Assembly (NCBI GenBank): GCA_025558075.1
Contig: JAHLKF010000018.1
Span: 186,001 to 250,000 of the forward strand
Length of the DNA: 64,000 bases
Direction: 5' to 3'
Source of the DNA: Gaertneriomyces semiglobifer
Lineage: Eukaryota; Chytridiomycota; Chytridiomycetes; Spizellomycetales; Spizellomycetaceae
Shown here piece after piece: positions 22,907-34,557 of this stretch (the first letter of the stretch is position 1; each line of letters begins with the position of its first letter). The notes below the pieces were generated by a model. That model saw only the letters and a list, made by a program, of their open reading frames with translations. It was not told the origin of the DNA and did no database searches. The translations under genes and the position numbers were made by a program.

Positions 22907-23163
22907 TTGTGTCATTTGTGTAATATGAAACTTTTTGCAAGCTTCGCTTACTGTTCTGCGATATGTGACTACCCACCTAATCAACGCGTCGTGCTAGGCC
23001 CTGCTGATGACTTTCTCACCGTACCACTACCAGTCTCTTCTTGGCTACCTAAGGAGTGTATGTCTAGCAATTACCGCAGTTGCATCACCCAATTCAACTT
23101 CAACTTCACCTTCGTTCAGGACTTCAGCCACCGACGTTGTTTCCTCCGCATATTGTAGGTAGC

Positions 23164-24132
23164 ATGTCTTTTTCCATCCACCAGAACACTTCCTCGGCGT
23201 TCCTCTGCAGCTTCGGTAACGTAGCGAGCGACACCTGTCGTGGACCATCCGCTCTAAGCATTCAACGGGGTATCTGTCTCTCGTTTGCACTGGACGTCCA
23301 CTACCAAGATGGGAAATATCAGTTTGAGTATGGCGCAATGCCTGACTCTCCAAAGGCTTTAGTTTTCGCGATATACCGCGAAACGGAAGTGGAGAAAGAG
23401 CTCGTGTTTGTGAGCAAGGCAGAGGACCAGATGAGATACTCTCCTGTTTTGAAAGGAAAAGTATTTTGGATTCGGGTTTTCAAGAGCAACGACGTTTTGC
23501 CGATTCCGCCAGAACACGTCAGCATGACTTCCTGTGCTCGGGCTGTCTCTGAGCAGCCAGCACGAAGTGTTAGCCCGCAAGTGGCCGCATCTGAGGACCA
23601 ACCAGAACCTCCCACGACCTCTATCCTTCGCCCTATCCATTCAGCGATCAAAGCTCAGGGGGAAATCCTTGCCCGCTTAAAAGCTGCCTTTCCCATTGCC
23701 CCTCTCACTTCTTCTGAATTGGAAGCCATTTCCATTCAACAGCAATCCCACACTCATATGGCAGATTCCCTTAAAACAATTGCACCGGACAGCTCCGAGG
23801 TGATCACTTTGGAGGAGAACAACAAAAATATCGCGACCATTACCTCTACATGGGCTCCGCTTCTGAAAATTGTGGAATTGGTAGGTGCGGACAATCTAGA
23901 GGAAAAGCTGCGGAAGATTCAGCACCAGTTGGAAAGCGTGGCAACCACTGAGCTTGGGTGGGCCTCGACGTTGAATCACTTAGAGGACACCACAAGTGCC
24001 GCATACGGTGAAAACGCAGATGCACAGCCTCGATTTGTTTTTGTCGCTGTGAACGAAGACGAAAAGGAAAGCAAGCACTCGTCCCGGGAACAGCCAAGTG
24101 ATGACGAGGAGGATTTTGTGAAACTTGGGTAG
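23164..24132 (+). CDS. Hypothetical protein with Glu-rich C-terminus
   Basis: An intron-free frame starts MSFSIHQNTSSAFLCSFGNV and ends DDEEDFVKLG. The first ~120 residues look like a compact beta-rich domain (KYQFEYGAMPDSPKALVFAI, KGKVFWIRVFKSNDVLPIPP). A Pro/Ser linker follows, then predicted helices: HSAIKAQGEILARLKAAFPI and EKLRKIQHQLESVATTELGW, likely a coiled coil. There is no membrane segment. I do not recognise the family. An in-frame GTG-led extension upstream exists but lacks an ATG, so 23164 is preferred. Confidence 0.6.
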   Translation: MSFSIHQNTSSAFLCSFGNVASDTCRGPSALSIQRGICLSFALDVHYQDGKYQFEYGAMPDSPKALVFAIYRETEVEKELVFVSKAEDQMRYSPVLKGKVFWIRVFKSNDVLPIPPEHVSMTSCARAVSEQPARSVSPQVAASEDQPEPPTTSILRPIHSAIKAQGEILARLKAAFPIAPLTSSELEAISIQQQSHTHMADSLKTIAPDSSEVITLEENNKNIATITSTWAPLLKIVELVGADNLEEKLRKIQHQLESVATTELGWASTLNHLEDTTSAAYGENADAQPRFVFVAVNEDEKESKHSSREQPSDDEEDFVKLG

Positions 24133-24452
24133 GATCGAAGCGCATCACCGTCAGTGGAAAGGCAGCTTATTTTCACGGATCACTATGTATGTACTTCATG
24201 CGGAGGGTGTTCCTTCGATGTTCCAGCATCCAATATACGAGTTGTTGGTGAAAGGCCAACAGACTGGCGCGCTGAATAGCTCTATTGCAGAAGTATACAC
24301 GAGGTGCAGTTATCAAAGACTTTCGTGAAAGGGTGCACCCGCCGCTTAAGGAGCGATCAGATAGCATCGCGCAAAAGCTGATGCATGAATGCAAACGCAC
24401 CGTCCCATTCACGCACCAACCAACGAGCCCATTGTCAGCGTAGGTTTCAACC
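24133..24452. other. Intergenic, nothing recognised
   Basis: This is 320 bp between two convergent genes. The frames are short and unlike neighbouring coding sequence. I see no RNA gene or repeat here. Confidence 0.5.
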
Positions 24453-24922
24453 CTACGTTCCGGGAGCGAACTCTAATCGCCTTCTCCACTCAGCTCTCCT
24501 CATTGCCTCGCGCCGTTTCTCAAACTGTATCTCATTGCGTAACACAATATAAGTAGAGTGAATGGTCATCTGTGAGGAAACCATCGTAGCAACTAGTACA
24601 AGTAGTAAGAACAGTAAGGCCCTGCCACATGTGCAGAGCTGATCGCTGGACACTTACGCGCTGTAATTACTCCAGCGGTGTAAAACTTGACTTTCAAGCC
24701 TCTATACTTCGTAGCATACCAAAAACCCGCTGTTGCGGTTGCCAGTACACCTGCGCCGGTGCAGAGCCCGACTTTCCAAGCGTAATTTTCAGCATCCTCA
24801 AAACGTCTATCCCAGTATTCCGCCGGCGATATTTGAGGCTCTGCGGTGGTTTCGGGAGATGGGCTGTACGGCGAGGGATGCTGCAGCGACGAAGGGATCG
24901 TTGGCCGAGGCGGTGGAACCAT
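24453..24922 (-). CDS. Small two-span membrane protein, unknown
   Basis: From ATG 24922, a Pro-rich N-terminus (MVPPPRPTIPSS...) leads to ISPAEYWDRRFEDAENYAWK, then a hydrophobic span VGLCTGAGVLATATAGFWYA and TKYRGLKVKFYTAGVITA. A 5' GTAAGT and an acceptor ending GTACTAG remove an intron, join phase 1, and continue LATMVSSQMTIHSTYIVLRN and a basic helix EKRREAMRRAEWRRRLEFAP before the stop at 24453. This gives about 125 residues with two membrane segments. The layout resembles small mitochondrial inner-membrane or ER proteins, but I cannot name it. The gene is upstream of NSA2's 3' end on the same strand, 278 bp away. Confidence 0.6.
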
Positions 24923-25199
24923 TTTGGTTCAGATTCCCTGATGTATGGGTATAATCAGCGCTGAAAGTTAGCCCTGGAGAACTTCGTGTTCGCCAAACGT
25001 CTCGTGTTATCATTAACACTATACAAGCGTTGAAGAACATTTAAAACCAGTGGTGGAGGCAGAAGCATTATGATAATAAATATTTTACACAGTAACAAAA
25101 AGGAAAGTGCCAACCATGTCCGGCCAGAAGAAAGGTGATGCAAGCGTGTAACCGACGACACGATATTGACCACTGCATGGAAAGAGTTGTGTCGCAATT

Positions 25200-26270
25200 T
25201 CAAACAAGTAGAACTGCGTTGATACACTGAAAATGCAGTGCGTAAATCTCTCGTCAACTTGTGCACACTACGCAAGAAGACACTTACCCCATCATTTTCC
25301 GGGTTGTTCGTCACTTGTGCATATTTTCCCCACACAACTTTACCGCTCTGCGTTACAAGCCCCAGTTCACTCACGTTGACTTCTATGACTGTTCCCTTCG
25401 TAATCACTCCCAGCTGTGTGTACATCGGACTACTCGGGTTCTTCTTCACTCCCAATATCGGTAAACAGAATGTCGCACCAAGTTCAGGGTGTGTAACGTG
25501 TGCCTTCTTGTAACGTAGCGCCATTGGACGGATGAATCTTTCGTACTTTGGCGGCTTACGCGTGAAACCTTCCCCAACGAATGTAGCTTTTGTAACAACA
25601 CGCTTCCATTGCTTTGTTTTTCTCTTTCCTGTCTTGAGAACCTTGAAAACCTCAGCCTCATCCATTCCTTTAACTTTCGGTACCGGTACACTCCACTTCC
25701 CGGCCTTCTCCTTCCGTTTCTGTTTCACCATATTCGACAACACCTTCGCCCGAGTCTGATTCTCACGATCGAGGAGATATGTTGGAACGGCACCCTCCTG
25801 CACAGGTTGATCTTCGGAAGCATGTTTGTTGTTGCGCTCCTCGTGCATCTTGATAGTTTTCTTCATCTGAATCTTCTCTGCATGACGCTTTTTGTTGTAC
25901 AGCTTCGCCTTCAGACCATGAAGCTTCTTGGCGTGAGCCGCACGGGAATGGACCTCACGGGCCTCCTTCTTGCGCCTGTACAATGACACCCGTTAGTTTC
26001 ATTTGCGGATGAGCCCTTGACCAAACGTTCATGCACCATGAACAATGCTCCAAACTCTTTCAGCTGATGCATTGGGCCGCTCGTTTTCCCCAGCTTTCGT
26101 CCCTCCTTGCATCCAAACTCGTTGCAATCCGTCAACAACTCTTTCACAATTCAACGTGGCATATATTTCATGCTGGCTGTGTGACCAAAGGTTACTTACT
26201 TGCGCTCCTCATGGTCCAAACGACGACCATGCTTCTTAATCGACTCTTCAATATATTCGTTCTGGGGCAT
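25200..26270 (-). CDS. NSA2: Ribosome biogenesis protein NSA2
   Basis: This is a pre-60S assembly factor needed for 27S pre-rRNA processing and late nucleolar steps. Exon 1 from ATG 26270 gives [20 protein letters not shown] and EERK. An intron follows, then the large basic exon: [40 protein letters not shown], and the RPS8-like/eS8 fold region [60 protein letters not shown]. Then come [20 protein letters not shown] and [14 protein letters not shown] last intron leads to a short terminal exon CINAVLLV and TGA at 25200-25202. Every diagnostic block of the family is present. It is divergent from DIM1, another ribosome maturation gene, at 492 bp. Confidence 0.95.
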
Positions 26271-26672
26271 CTTGACGGTTTCGTGGGGTTGGTATCAAAC
26301 TACTTGCGGCTAGTGCTGAGTGAAGACGGATGGAACGGCGTCTGAATGACGAATCGGTATCCTTTCCCCGTTCAGTGACCACTTCTTAACAGTTCAGCAG
26401 ACTGTATCTCCTCTATAGCTCCAATACCTTTCTCTTCCTCTCCCGTCAAAGTCCTTGCTTCCTCTGCTCTTCCGTCCGTTGATGTGTTCGTTAAAAGTTG
26501 AACAATTCAAAGCGAGCCTCCGTCGAACCAACAACAAAAAAGGCGCTGTGCCATCCACAGTCATCAAACGGTGTGGCACAGTCATGTATCGCGTTCGACA
26601 ATGTCGCGGAATTTTTGTTGACCAAAAAAGTGCAAAAGGCACACGAGCGTCAATACAATAACCAGGACTTGA

Positions 26673-27804
<1,132 letters not shown>

Positions 27805-27868
27805 TGCCTTAGTCGTACATGTACAATACGTCTATTTATTTTACCCTCACTATCTATCTGCACTGGAA

Positions 27869-29442
27869 TTACATATTGGCGGTTATCTTTTTTGCATTCT
27901 CATCGTGTAGCATTACTCCGACTTGAAAATCGCGCAATCCGTTTAGGCATTTTCTCACGCATCCCTTGACGACAAGCCCACCACCAAGCTCCTTTGGGCG
28001 AGTGAACACATACATGCGATTCATTGGTTTTCCATTCATATCTCCAGTGGGCTTGAGTGGGCTTTGAGCTCGACTTGAAGACGCTTGGAAATCACCAGTC
28101 AGGACTAATGGGAATACATAAGGGCCATCATCATTGGGTTCAGAAACGGATATTTTTCTGCCTAATTTGATGAGCCCTTTCGGCTCAATCGCCGTGGCGA
28201 CATCCTCAGCTAACAAGGGCGGTTCAGAATCCGAAACCCAGTTGGTCTTCTCAAGAGAATCCTTGCTGGCTTGTGCTACATCTTTCCGGTCCCATGCGAA
28301 ATTACGTCCGTTGAGGCCCCGCGCCTCTTCTTCAACTGGTGTTACACGAGGTTCCGTATGCGGTGAGAAAATGAGCGGTTGTATGTTTTCAAGAGGAGTA
28401 ACCGTTGGGGCGGGGGTGGTGAGCGCTGCATGCAGGTCCGCCAGAATCTGTGAAATGTTAAGGAGATTAGCGCTTGCAGAAGAATAGTCATAAACCCAAG
28501 TCTTCGACGTACATAGAACTGTGGCGGGAATAAGACTAACCGATCTACGATGCCTTCAGACACAATGTTCCCTGGTGTTCCTAGCTTTAAAGAAAGGGTC
28601 TCCGTCCCATCAGCCTTTATCCCCATCATCGAGGAATCTGCAAAGATATTTGGAGTATCGAGGACCGTGATCAGAAAGTGCGCATCAAACCGCTTGGCCG
28701 GTCTTACAACCGAGCGTGGCGTTATCCAGTTTGAGTAATGCATCATACTCGGAAGCCTAGGAAATCCTGATTTTGTTAAGCTGTTCTGGTTAAGCTGTTC
28801 GCTGAGCTGTTCCGTCACCCGTCGATAAAACGGAAGAAAGTTGGCAGCATCGTGGTGTACTCTTTCTCTAGCATCTTGCCATTCTTCGCTTGTGATACCC
28901 GTCTCGGTCGGCCCCACAGCTTTGCTCCATCCAAGTCCATTACTTAAAGTTGCCTTTTGCGACGGTACAAGTAACAGCCCCGTCTCTTCAAAGGTCTCCC
29001 GTAAAGAACATATCTTCAATGCCAAAAGAAGCATTTCTTGTTCTGTCATCTGCCTGCCAGTATTCGTGCAGAAGTTGCGTACAATCTCCTCATCCACCAG
29101 ATCCAGGGCGCCTCCAGGAAAAACTACAGCACTCCGAAAACTGGATCCATCGCGGGCAGATCGCTGCACCATGAGCGTATCGTGCTCGTGCTCCAAGTGC
29201 CCATTCGGTCCTTTCTTGCTAGTGCGCGGACAAAGAACTATCAGAGACGAAGATGGAATAGGAGTCATAGGCTCGCCCTTGGGCCCTGTCTTGTGGTCAT
29301 TGGGCCGTTGCCTTCCCCGCGGTTGGGAATGAAGTGGAGGGACAGTTCTCGACATCAGAGCGCGAGAGAATGCAAGTAACGGCTGCTGGTACTCTAAACT
29401 CCGTGACCGAAGCAGCGTCGAGCGGCATGGGACCGCTATCAT
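27869..29442 (-). CDS. Nudix hydrolase, NUDT19-like
   Basis: The start MIAVPCRSTLLRSRSLEYQQ suggests a possible mitochondrial or peroxisomal N-terminus. The Nudix fold shows SSLIVLCPRTSK, DTLMVQRSARDGSSFRSAVV and FPGGALDLVDEE. The second half of the Nudix box, ALKICSLRETFEETGLLL (REXXEEXG), follows after an insertion of about 25 residues. This split Nudix box is typical of NUDT19/RP2p-like enzymes that hydrolyse CoA or acyl-CoA. YSNWITPRSVVRPAKRFDAH and HFLITVLDTPNIFADSSMMG follow, then LVLFPPQFYV. After an intron the C-terminal exon begins ILADLHAALTT and runs to 27869 with EPNDDGPYVFPLVLTGDF. The CoA substrate is inferred from the family. It is convergent with DIM1 (65 bp) and divergent from the RING gene (133 bp). 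Confidence 0.85.
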
Positions 29443-29575
29443 CGCAGAACAAACCTATCCGACAACCGGCTGCGTTGTCGTCGGTGCCGCTCGACTCGAG
29501 AACGCGTGCGAGCCCCTCGAATGCCACATTTGAAAACGCCAAAAACAAGGACGACGACTTGACAAGCATTCGTAG

Positions 29576-31087
29576 ATGGACATCATGTATAGATGGGCCA
29601 GAACAAGAGAAAGGAGTCGGACTCCTTCTCAGCATGCGCAAACCGATGAAAGTGGGAGCTCTCCAGACAACACTAATCCCCTGGAAAGCTTGATATCGCG
29701 CTTTGAAAACCTTTCTGCTGACACATTCCAACACAATTCTCCACCTCCATCGGCGTGGTCCAGGTTTTTTCGCAAGCGGAAGCGCTCTGCCACGCCACCA
29801 GCAACAGGTTCGCCCTCAAGGGCGGGCACCGCTCACTTGAACGAAGAAGATTATACATGTGCCTTATGTCTCAGCCTACTGCACCGCCCTGTTAGAACAA
29901 TTTGCAATCATATATTCTGTCAAGGTTGTCTAAAACGTTGGTTCGAAGTGGACGATCATCTTTTTGCGAGCCAGCAATTTGATGGAAAACCTTGCCCTCT
30001 GTGTAGACGAACGTTATGGCCAGACGCTCTGGAGCACATCGATGAAAGGGTTGAGTCGTCCGTACGACGAATCAAGACGAACAGAACCATTGAGGATGAA
30101 GAATGGGAACATGTGGAAGGGACAGCAGCTAGTGGAGCGTTTGACGAGTCAAGGACTGCAGCAGAGATGTACAGCGAAGATTCAATGACACATATAGTAC
30201 GAGATATCGATGGGGAAATAATCCAGAGTCCGTCCAGTCGGATTCAAGAAGACCCAGATACGGATAGAAGTGCAGCACACCTTGCGTCATTGCCAGGTGG
30301 ATGGCGGGGTTCTGTTCACGACCTTTCGACGCCAGTCGCCCTGCGACGGTTTGGCTACCGTCCACGACGATTTCGAGATAGTACCATAGCTCGCGCGATC
30401 AACTTTCCATTTCCAGTGCCTCCTCGCCTATCTTCCGAATCCAGCCGCTCATCATCAACATTACCTGGTGCATACCCGACAGCAGCAGTTCAAGAAGCTG
30501 TGAGTCAACAGATGAATCCCGAAATGATGGACGCCATAAGCAGATTAAACGGAGTCATCAGTCTTGGACTGGAACATTTGGAACGGCATCTGAGAACGGC
30601 ATGGGAACGCCTACGTGAAGGAGAGGTTGCGTATGAAGGATCCTTGGGAAGGTTCACCGCCAATTGGCGATTTGGGGACCAACGTGAACCGCCGGAGTCT
30701 CGACAATCCCACCGACAACAACCGCCACAGTCCCGAAATCACTACAATGATGACAACGCGACAACGGAGGCACCTCCACTTTACGAACCACCGCCGCCAG
30801 TGTTCGCCTTTCAGGGTACTTCTGTACCCCAGTCGCAACAACATTCACCTAACTTCCGCAATGCATCCTACCACTCACTCCCTTATCGAAGATCTCGCAT
30901 GTCGCGAACGCCCTCGTTGGCGCCCCCCAGCAGCGAGCAGCCATACTTTATTGGTTATTATGGAGACGGCCGCCCTTTGTTTGTTGGAGAGGAAGAGTTT
31001 CAACAAAGCTGGCAGATCAGCGAGACAATGCGAGCCAATAACTCTGCAACCGCCCCACCCGGTGCGGCACCGACATCCTTGCTGTGA
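29576..31087 (+). CDS. RING-finger protein, putative E3 ubiquitin ligase
   Basis: A single open exon of 503 codons. A Ser/Pro/Arg-rich start leads to a C3HC4 RING at about residues 92-145: YTCALCLSLLHRPVRTICNH, IFCQGCLKRWFEV and KPCPLCRRTLWPD. The spacing fits RING-HC zinc ligands (CxxC, CxH, CxxC, CPLC). The remainder is largely disordered, with a helical stretch QQMNPEMMDAISRLNGVISL and LEHLERHLRTAWERLREGE, then Pro/Gln-rich sequence and a terminal block QPYFIGYYGDGRPLFVGEEE. RING-HC proteins recruit E2-ubiquitin; no substrate domain is recognised. The first ATG lies only 133 bp from the divergent Nudix ATG. An upstream frame from 29369 could be a spliced 5' exon but is not needed. Confidence 0.75.
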   Translation: MDIMYRWARTRERSRTPSQHAQTDESGSSPDNTNPLESLISRFENLSADTFQHNSPPPSAWSRFFRKRKRSATPPATGSPSRAGTAHLNEEDYTCALCLSLLHRPVRTICNHIFCQGCLKRWFEVDDHLFASQQFDGKPCPLCRRTLWPDALEHIDERVESSVRRIKTNRTIEDEEWEHVEGTAASGAFDESRTAAEMYSEDSMTHIVRDIDGEIIQSPSSRIQEDPDTDRSAAHLASLPGGWRGSVHDLSTPVALRRFGYRPRRFRDSTIARAINFPFPVPPRLSSESSRSSSTLPGAYPTAAVQEAVSQQMNPEMMDAISRLNGVISLGLEHLERHLRTAWERLREGEVAYEGSLGRFTANWRFGDQREPPESRQSHRQQPPQSRNHYNDDNATTEAPPLYEPPPPVFAFQGTSVPQSQQHSPNFRNASYHSLPYRRSRMSRTPSLAPPSSEQPYFIGYYGDGRPLFVGEEEFQQSWQISETMRANNSATAPPGAAPTSLL

Positions 31088-31271
31088 ACGAGTGCAGTAG
31101 GATTCAATGTACATTATCTCCCTCTGAAATCCTATACATCTCTTTCCAAATGTTGCGTCCCCAAGCAGCAACGGAGCATGCTGGCAGCAGTGATATCCCT
31201 CTTTTGGCAACTTATATACATTAAAGAACGGTGTGCGCTATGTACAATAAACGTCTATCTGCTATTCCTAA

Positions 31272-32247
31272 CTAACTCCACGAAGTCTCATCATCATCTC
31301 CGTCCTGATACATCGCCTTCTGCCACATGCTCATAGTGTAGGCAATCTCTTCATTTATCATGTGGTCTATATGTCGCTCGCAATCCTTGTCCCATTTTGT
31401 TCGTTGTTTCTTCTTTAGCGTTAGTAGGGCAGATAGTAAAGGAACTGGTTCAGCATCAGAATCTGATTGTTCCGACTTTACTTCCTCCTCGGTTTCGGGT
31501 TCCGGGTGGGGCACAGTCGCTATCTCCGGACTGCATGGGAAAAAGCGTGAATCAGGCATTGACTGGTAAGCCATCCATGTACCAAAAGTGCGAGATGTAT
31601 ACCCTTCGGCCCAACTTGCGATCAACCATGGTTCCACGACCTCGAGAAACTCTTCCTTTTCTGGTGTGCCGGGAAAGACGATTCCAAATTTGGCCCTCGG
31701 ATTGAGTACTCTGTAGAGTACCCTGTAAAAATCAAGCCGGTTGTTTTGAGGTTAATGAGCACTGATGCTCACTTTATCATTAATCCAGGAAATCCGATGT
31801 CCTTGGGTAGAAATTCTCTACTTCGTCCAGATACTTCGAACAACGCATCATGTGAAGTTGGAGACGTCGCAGGCTCCTCGTCGTCCTCGTCCAGAAACAT
31901 CTTTACCGCTCCGCCTACGAGTAGCACAGGAGTTACTCCATGTACCATGAATCAAGACTGAGCAATCTGCGGTTGCTTACCCGCTACAGCCCAGTGCTGC
32001 AACCACTCGGCTTGTTCCTGATTCATCAACAACAGCACGCCGACAGCACTTCCTTCTTCATCAAGCATCAGGCCTGAAGCTGCGCGTCGACCACTCTACA
32101 GTTCGTTTAGTGATTCGCTTTTCTCTGTTCGCACGACGAACGCCGCTCAAGACCCACCCTCAAGGCAACTGTCTCATGACCTGAGAGCAGCATTACCATC
32201 GCGTTCTTATCCACGGGGCCATGGGTGTTAGGCGGAAACCGTGCCAT
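31272..32247 (-). CDS. Hypothetical protein, spliced, family not recognised
   Basis: Exon 1 from ATG 32247 gives MARFPPNTHGPVDKNAMVML then LSGHETVALR. After an intron come SGRRAASGLMLDEEGSAVGV and LLLMNQEQAEWLQHWAVA. Next, GVTPVLLVGGAVKMFLDEDD and GRSREFLPKDIGFPGLMIK. The last exon gives VLYRVLNPRAKFGIVFPGTP, LEVVEPWLIASWAEGYTSRT, an acidic stretch ETEEEVKSEQSDSDAEP, and a helical tail WDKDCERHIDHMINEEIAYT ending DDDETSWS. Four exons make a continuous, protein-like sequence of roughly 290 residues. The Gly/Val-rich segments may be an alpha/beta fold. I recognise no family. It is tail-to-tail with the RING gene. Confidence 0.6.
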
Positions 32248-32489
32248 GATATCTGATCCTGTCGCCGCCACTGCCATCATCTTGACTTTGTGCAGCGCCC
32301 GCCAGCAGGAACCTGGCCGTGGAGAGCTTTGACTTTTGACAAGATCGCCTTCGTCCGAGGCTGGTAAATTTAGTTATCGATATGCAGATGTAACCACTAT
32401 TCAACGCGCAAGAGATCAGAGAAACAGTTAACGCCAATATGCTTCGATATATAAAAATGCTGTAATGTAGAATGCACATAGAGCGAGCC

Positions 32490-34118
32490 CTACGGTTTAT
32501 AAAAGCGTTTGACTCCCTTGTTCCATATCGCCTCCTCAACTGTCCGCCAGCCCAGGGATCCCAACCATACGCCTACGCCGATGATGGAAAACGAGCAGAC
32601 TTTCCAGGCCACGTCCAGCAACCCCGCTTCCTGTCCAATTGGGAGGTCCTTATAGGCTGGATAGCCGGTGCGCATTGGTACGGACAGCTGCGTGAAGATG
32701 CCAAGCTCGAGGGTACGTGAACCGGATGTCGACACGTGTACCAGGACGATGTGTGCAAGTAAATATGCCTCAAAGGAATGAGTAGCAAAAAACGTGAGGT
32801 AGGGTGCAGTCGACATATCATGCTCCACATCTCGAGAAGGGCGACGAACGGAAAGGTCGCGGTAGATGAAAGACAAGATCGACGCAGAAAGACCCCCGAG
32901 AGCAATTGCGAAAAGATGCTTGTAAGTCAGGGCAATTGCAACCGCGGCAACCAGTTTCGCAAGCAAGTCCACGCTGGGTGCCGCGAATTCCAACTTGCCT
33001 GGTCTTTTAGCGACAGCGGCAGACATGCCGTAAAGAAAGACAAGGAGAGGAATACCAAGGGACACAGAATCGATGCGCACTCCGAGGGCAGCGATCGCAA
33101 AGAGGGTACCAAGGAACCGCCGGAAGACGTTTGGCGTCGGTTCCCAGCATTCCAAAGAGGTCCATGTCGCAATTATAACGAAATAGGCTTGCGTTACTAG
33201 CCAAGGGTACGTTTGTGGATGCCCGTAGATAAAGTGCACAATGATTGCCAAGGGCGCAACGAGCGCCTTGATCTCGCTCGCGCTCAACGTCCAAGGTTGT
33301 GCTTGTTTGAACGATTGGTCGTCACTCATCCCGATGATTGCACTTGCTCTGGCTCGACGCAAAGCCCACTTGTCGCGTGTCCATAACCCAACATGCAAGA
33401 GGGACAACAGCGCCAGCACCCGCACATCACCGGTTGTGTTCACCCATATCGATTGATACTTGATGATGTACCCAGCGACCAGCATCAACCATCCTGCACC
33501 CCATCCCGCTAGGCCAGTAACAATTCCAAGGGCGGCGCGGAGATTGTCCACGTTGCTCGGTTGTGGCACCACAGTGTTGCAGCAGAACTCATGTTCTCCA
33601 TGTTGCGTATTGCACGCTCTGTTCGTCAAAACCTTCACTTCATCTTCCGGTGTCCGTCGCAAACCCATTGCGTGAAACCACTCGGCAGAAAATGGACTCC
33701 GTATAAACCGCGGCCTTCCAACATGCCGCCGAACGTAGTTTGCAATGGACTCATCGTCGTTTTGCGCCACAAATAATAGCATTCCTGTCCAAACATTACG
33801 TCGAGCGTCGGTATCTAGAATAGATTGGAGTCTCTTTTCATAACCTTGTCCTCCAAGCTCCTCAATAACGACTTCCCCGTTCGTGGCATTCTCGGCACTC
33901 CATCCGCGCCTGACAGGCCCAAACAGCTCGCAATGTTCTACCTCGTCTTTATCGTGAACTCTGAGCGCACACTGATCGGGAATCCACGTATTTCCCCACC
34001 ATTTGCCTTTTGACAGTGCATAGTCGCATTGTGTCAGTTTATCATGGTAGGCCTCTTGTCGGTAGAGCAACGAGAGATAGGACACCGCCAGGACAATCAG
34101 TGAGAATGAGGCAAACAT
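32490..34118 (-). CDS. Polytopic membrane protein, weakly CAS1/CASD1 O-acetyltransferase-like
   Basis: A 542-codon frame from ATG 34118. An N-terminal signal-anchor (MFASFSLIVLAVSYLSLLYR) precedes a luminal-type region with CDYALSKGKWW, WIPDQCALRVHDKDEVEHC. That Cys/Trp pattern resembles the start of CAS1-family sugar O-acetyltransferases. About ten hydrophobic spans follow: AGWGAGWLMLVAGYIIKY, VRVLALLSLLHVGLW, IKALVAPLAIIVHFIYG, FRRFLGTLFAIAALGVRI, VSLGIPLLVFLYGMSAAVA, VDLLAKLVAAVAIALTYKHL, FEAYLLAHIVLVHVS and FSIIGVGVWLGSLGW. The GDS-type serine esterase block expected in CAS1 is not visible; at a comparable place the sequence is LLFVAQNDDESIANYV. So it is a membrane protein with only weak family support. 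No intron is needed. Confidence 0.55.
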   Translation of the reverse strand: MFASFSLIVLAVSYLSLLYRQEAYHDKLTQCDYALSKGKWWGNTWIPDQCALRVHDKDEVEHCELFGPVRRGWSAENATNGEVVIEELGGQGYEKRLQSILDTDARRNVWTGMLLFVAQNDDESIANYVRRHVGRPRFIRSPFSAEWFHAMGLRRTPEDEVKVLTNRACNTQHGEHEFCCNTVVPQPSNVDNLRAALGIVTGLAGWGAGWLMLVAGYIIKYQSIWVNTTGDVRVLALLSLLHVGLWTRDKWALRRARASAIIGMSDDQSFKQAQPWTLSASEIKALVAPLAIIVHFIYGHPQTYPWLVTQAYFVIIATWTSLECWEPTPNVFRRFLGTLFAIAALGVRIDSVSLGIPLLVFLYGMSAAVAKRPGKLEFAAPSVDLLAKLVAAVAIALTYKHLFAIALGGLSASILSFIYRDLSVRRPSRDVEHDMSTAPYLTFFATHSFEAYLLAHIVLVHVSTSGSRTLELGIFTQLSVPMRTGYPAYKDLPIGQEAGLLDVAWKVCSFSIIGVGVWLGSLGWRTVEEAIWNKGVKRFYKP

Positions 34119-34557
34119 GGCTAGCCAATACACTCAATCAGCAGCCTACTCCGCTCATTCAAATGGTATCGCACATCTGTGAACTGCCGTGTTAACAGAA
34201 CAACGTTGTTTCTGCGGCCGGTCAAAAATTACTTTGTTTCTGGAAAAAAATAAATCCCGCGGACTTTTGACGCGATCTGGGTTGTTATTTAACCGGGCAA
34301 GGCTGCCATGACTTCCACTGTTGGTTGCACTTATATATAGAGTGAACATTTTCATGCTGGTCCAAGCAGAAGCACGTAATACCGAGGACAATTACAACTC
34401 TGGAGATCAGTTCTCGTTAAAATTACCACATTGTTGGAAAGCACACGTCTCACGGACAAACAATGTCAATTGCACGCGTACACATAGAAATCATAAAATG
34501 CTCATGTCCACAACCCCTGCTATCCAAACTCAAAGATTCTCAAGCTCCTGGCTAGAT

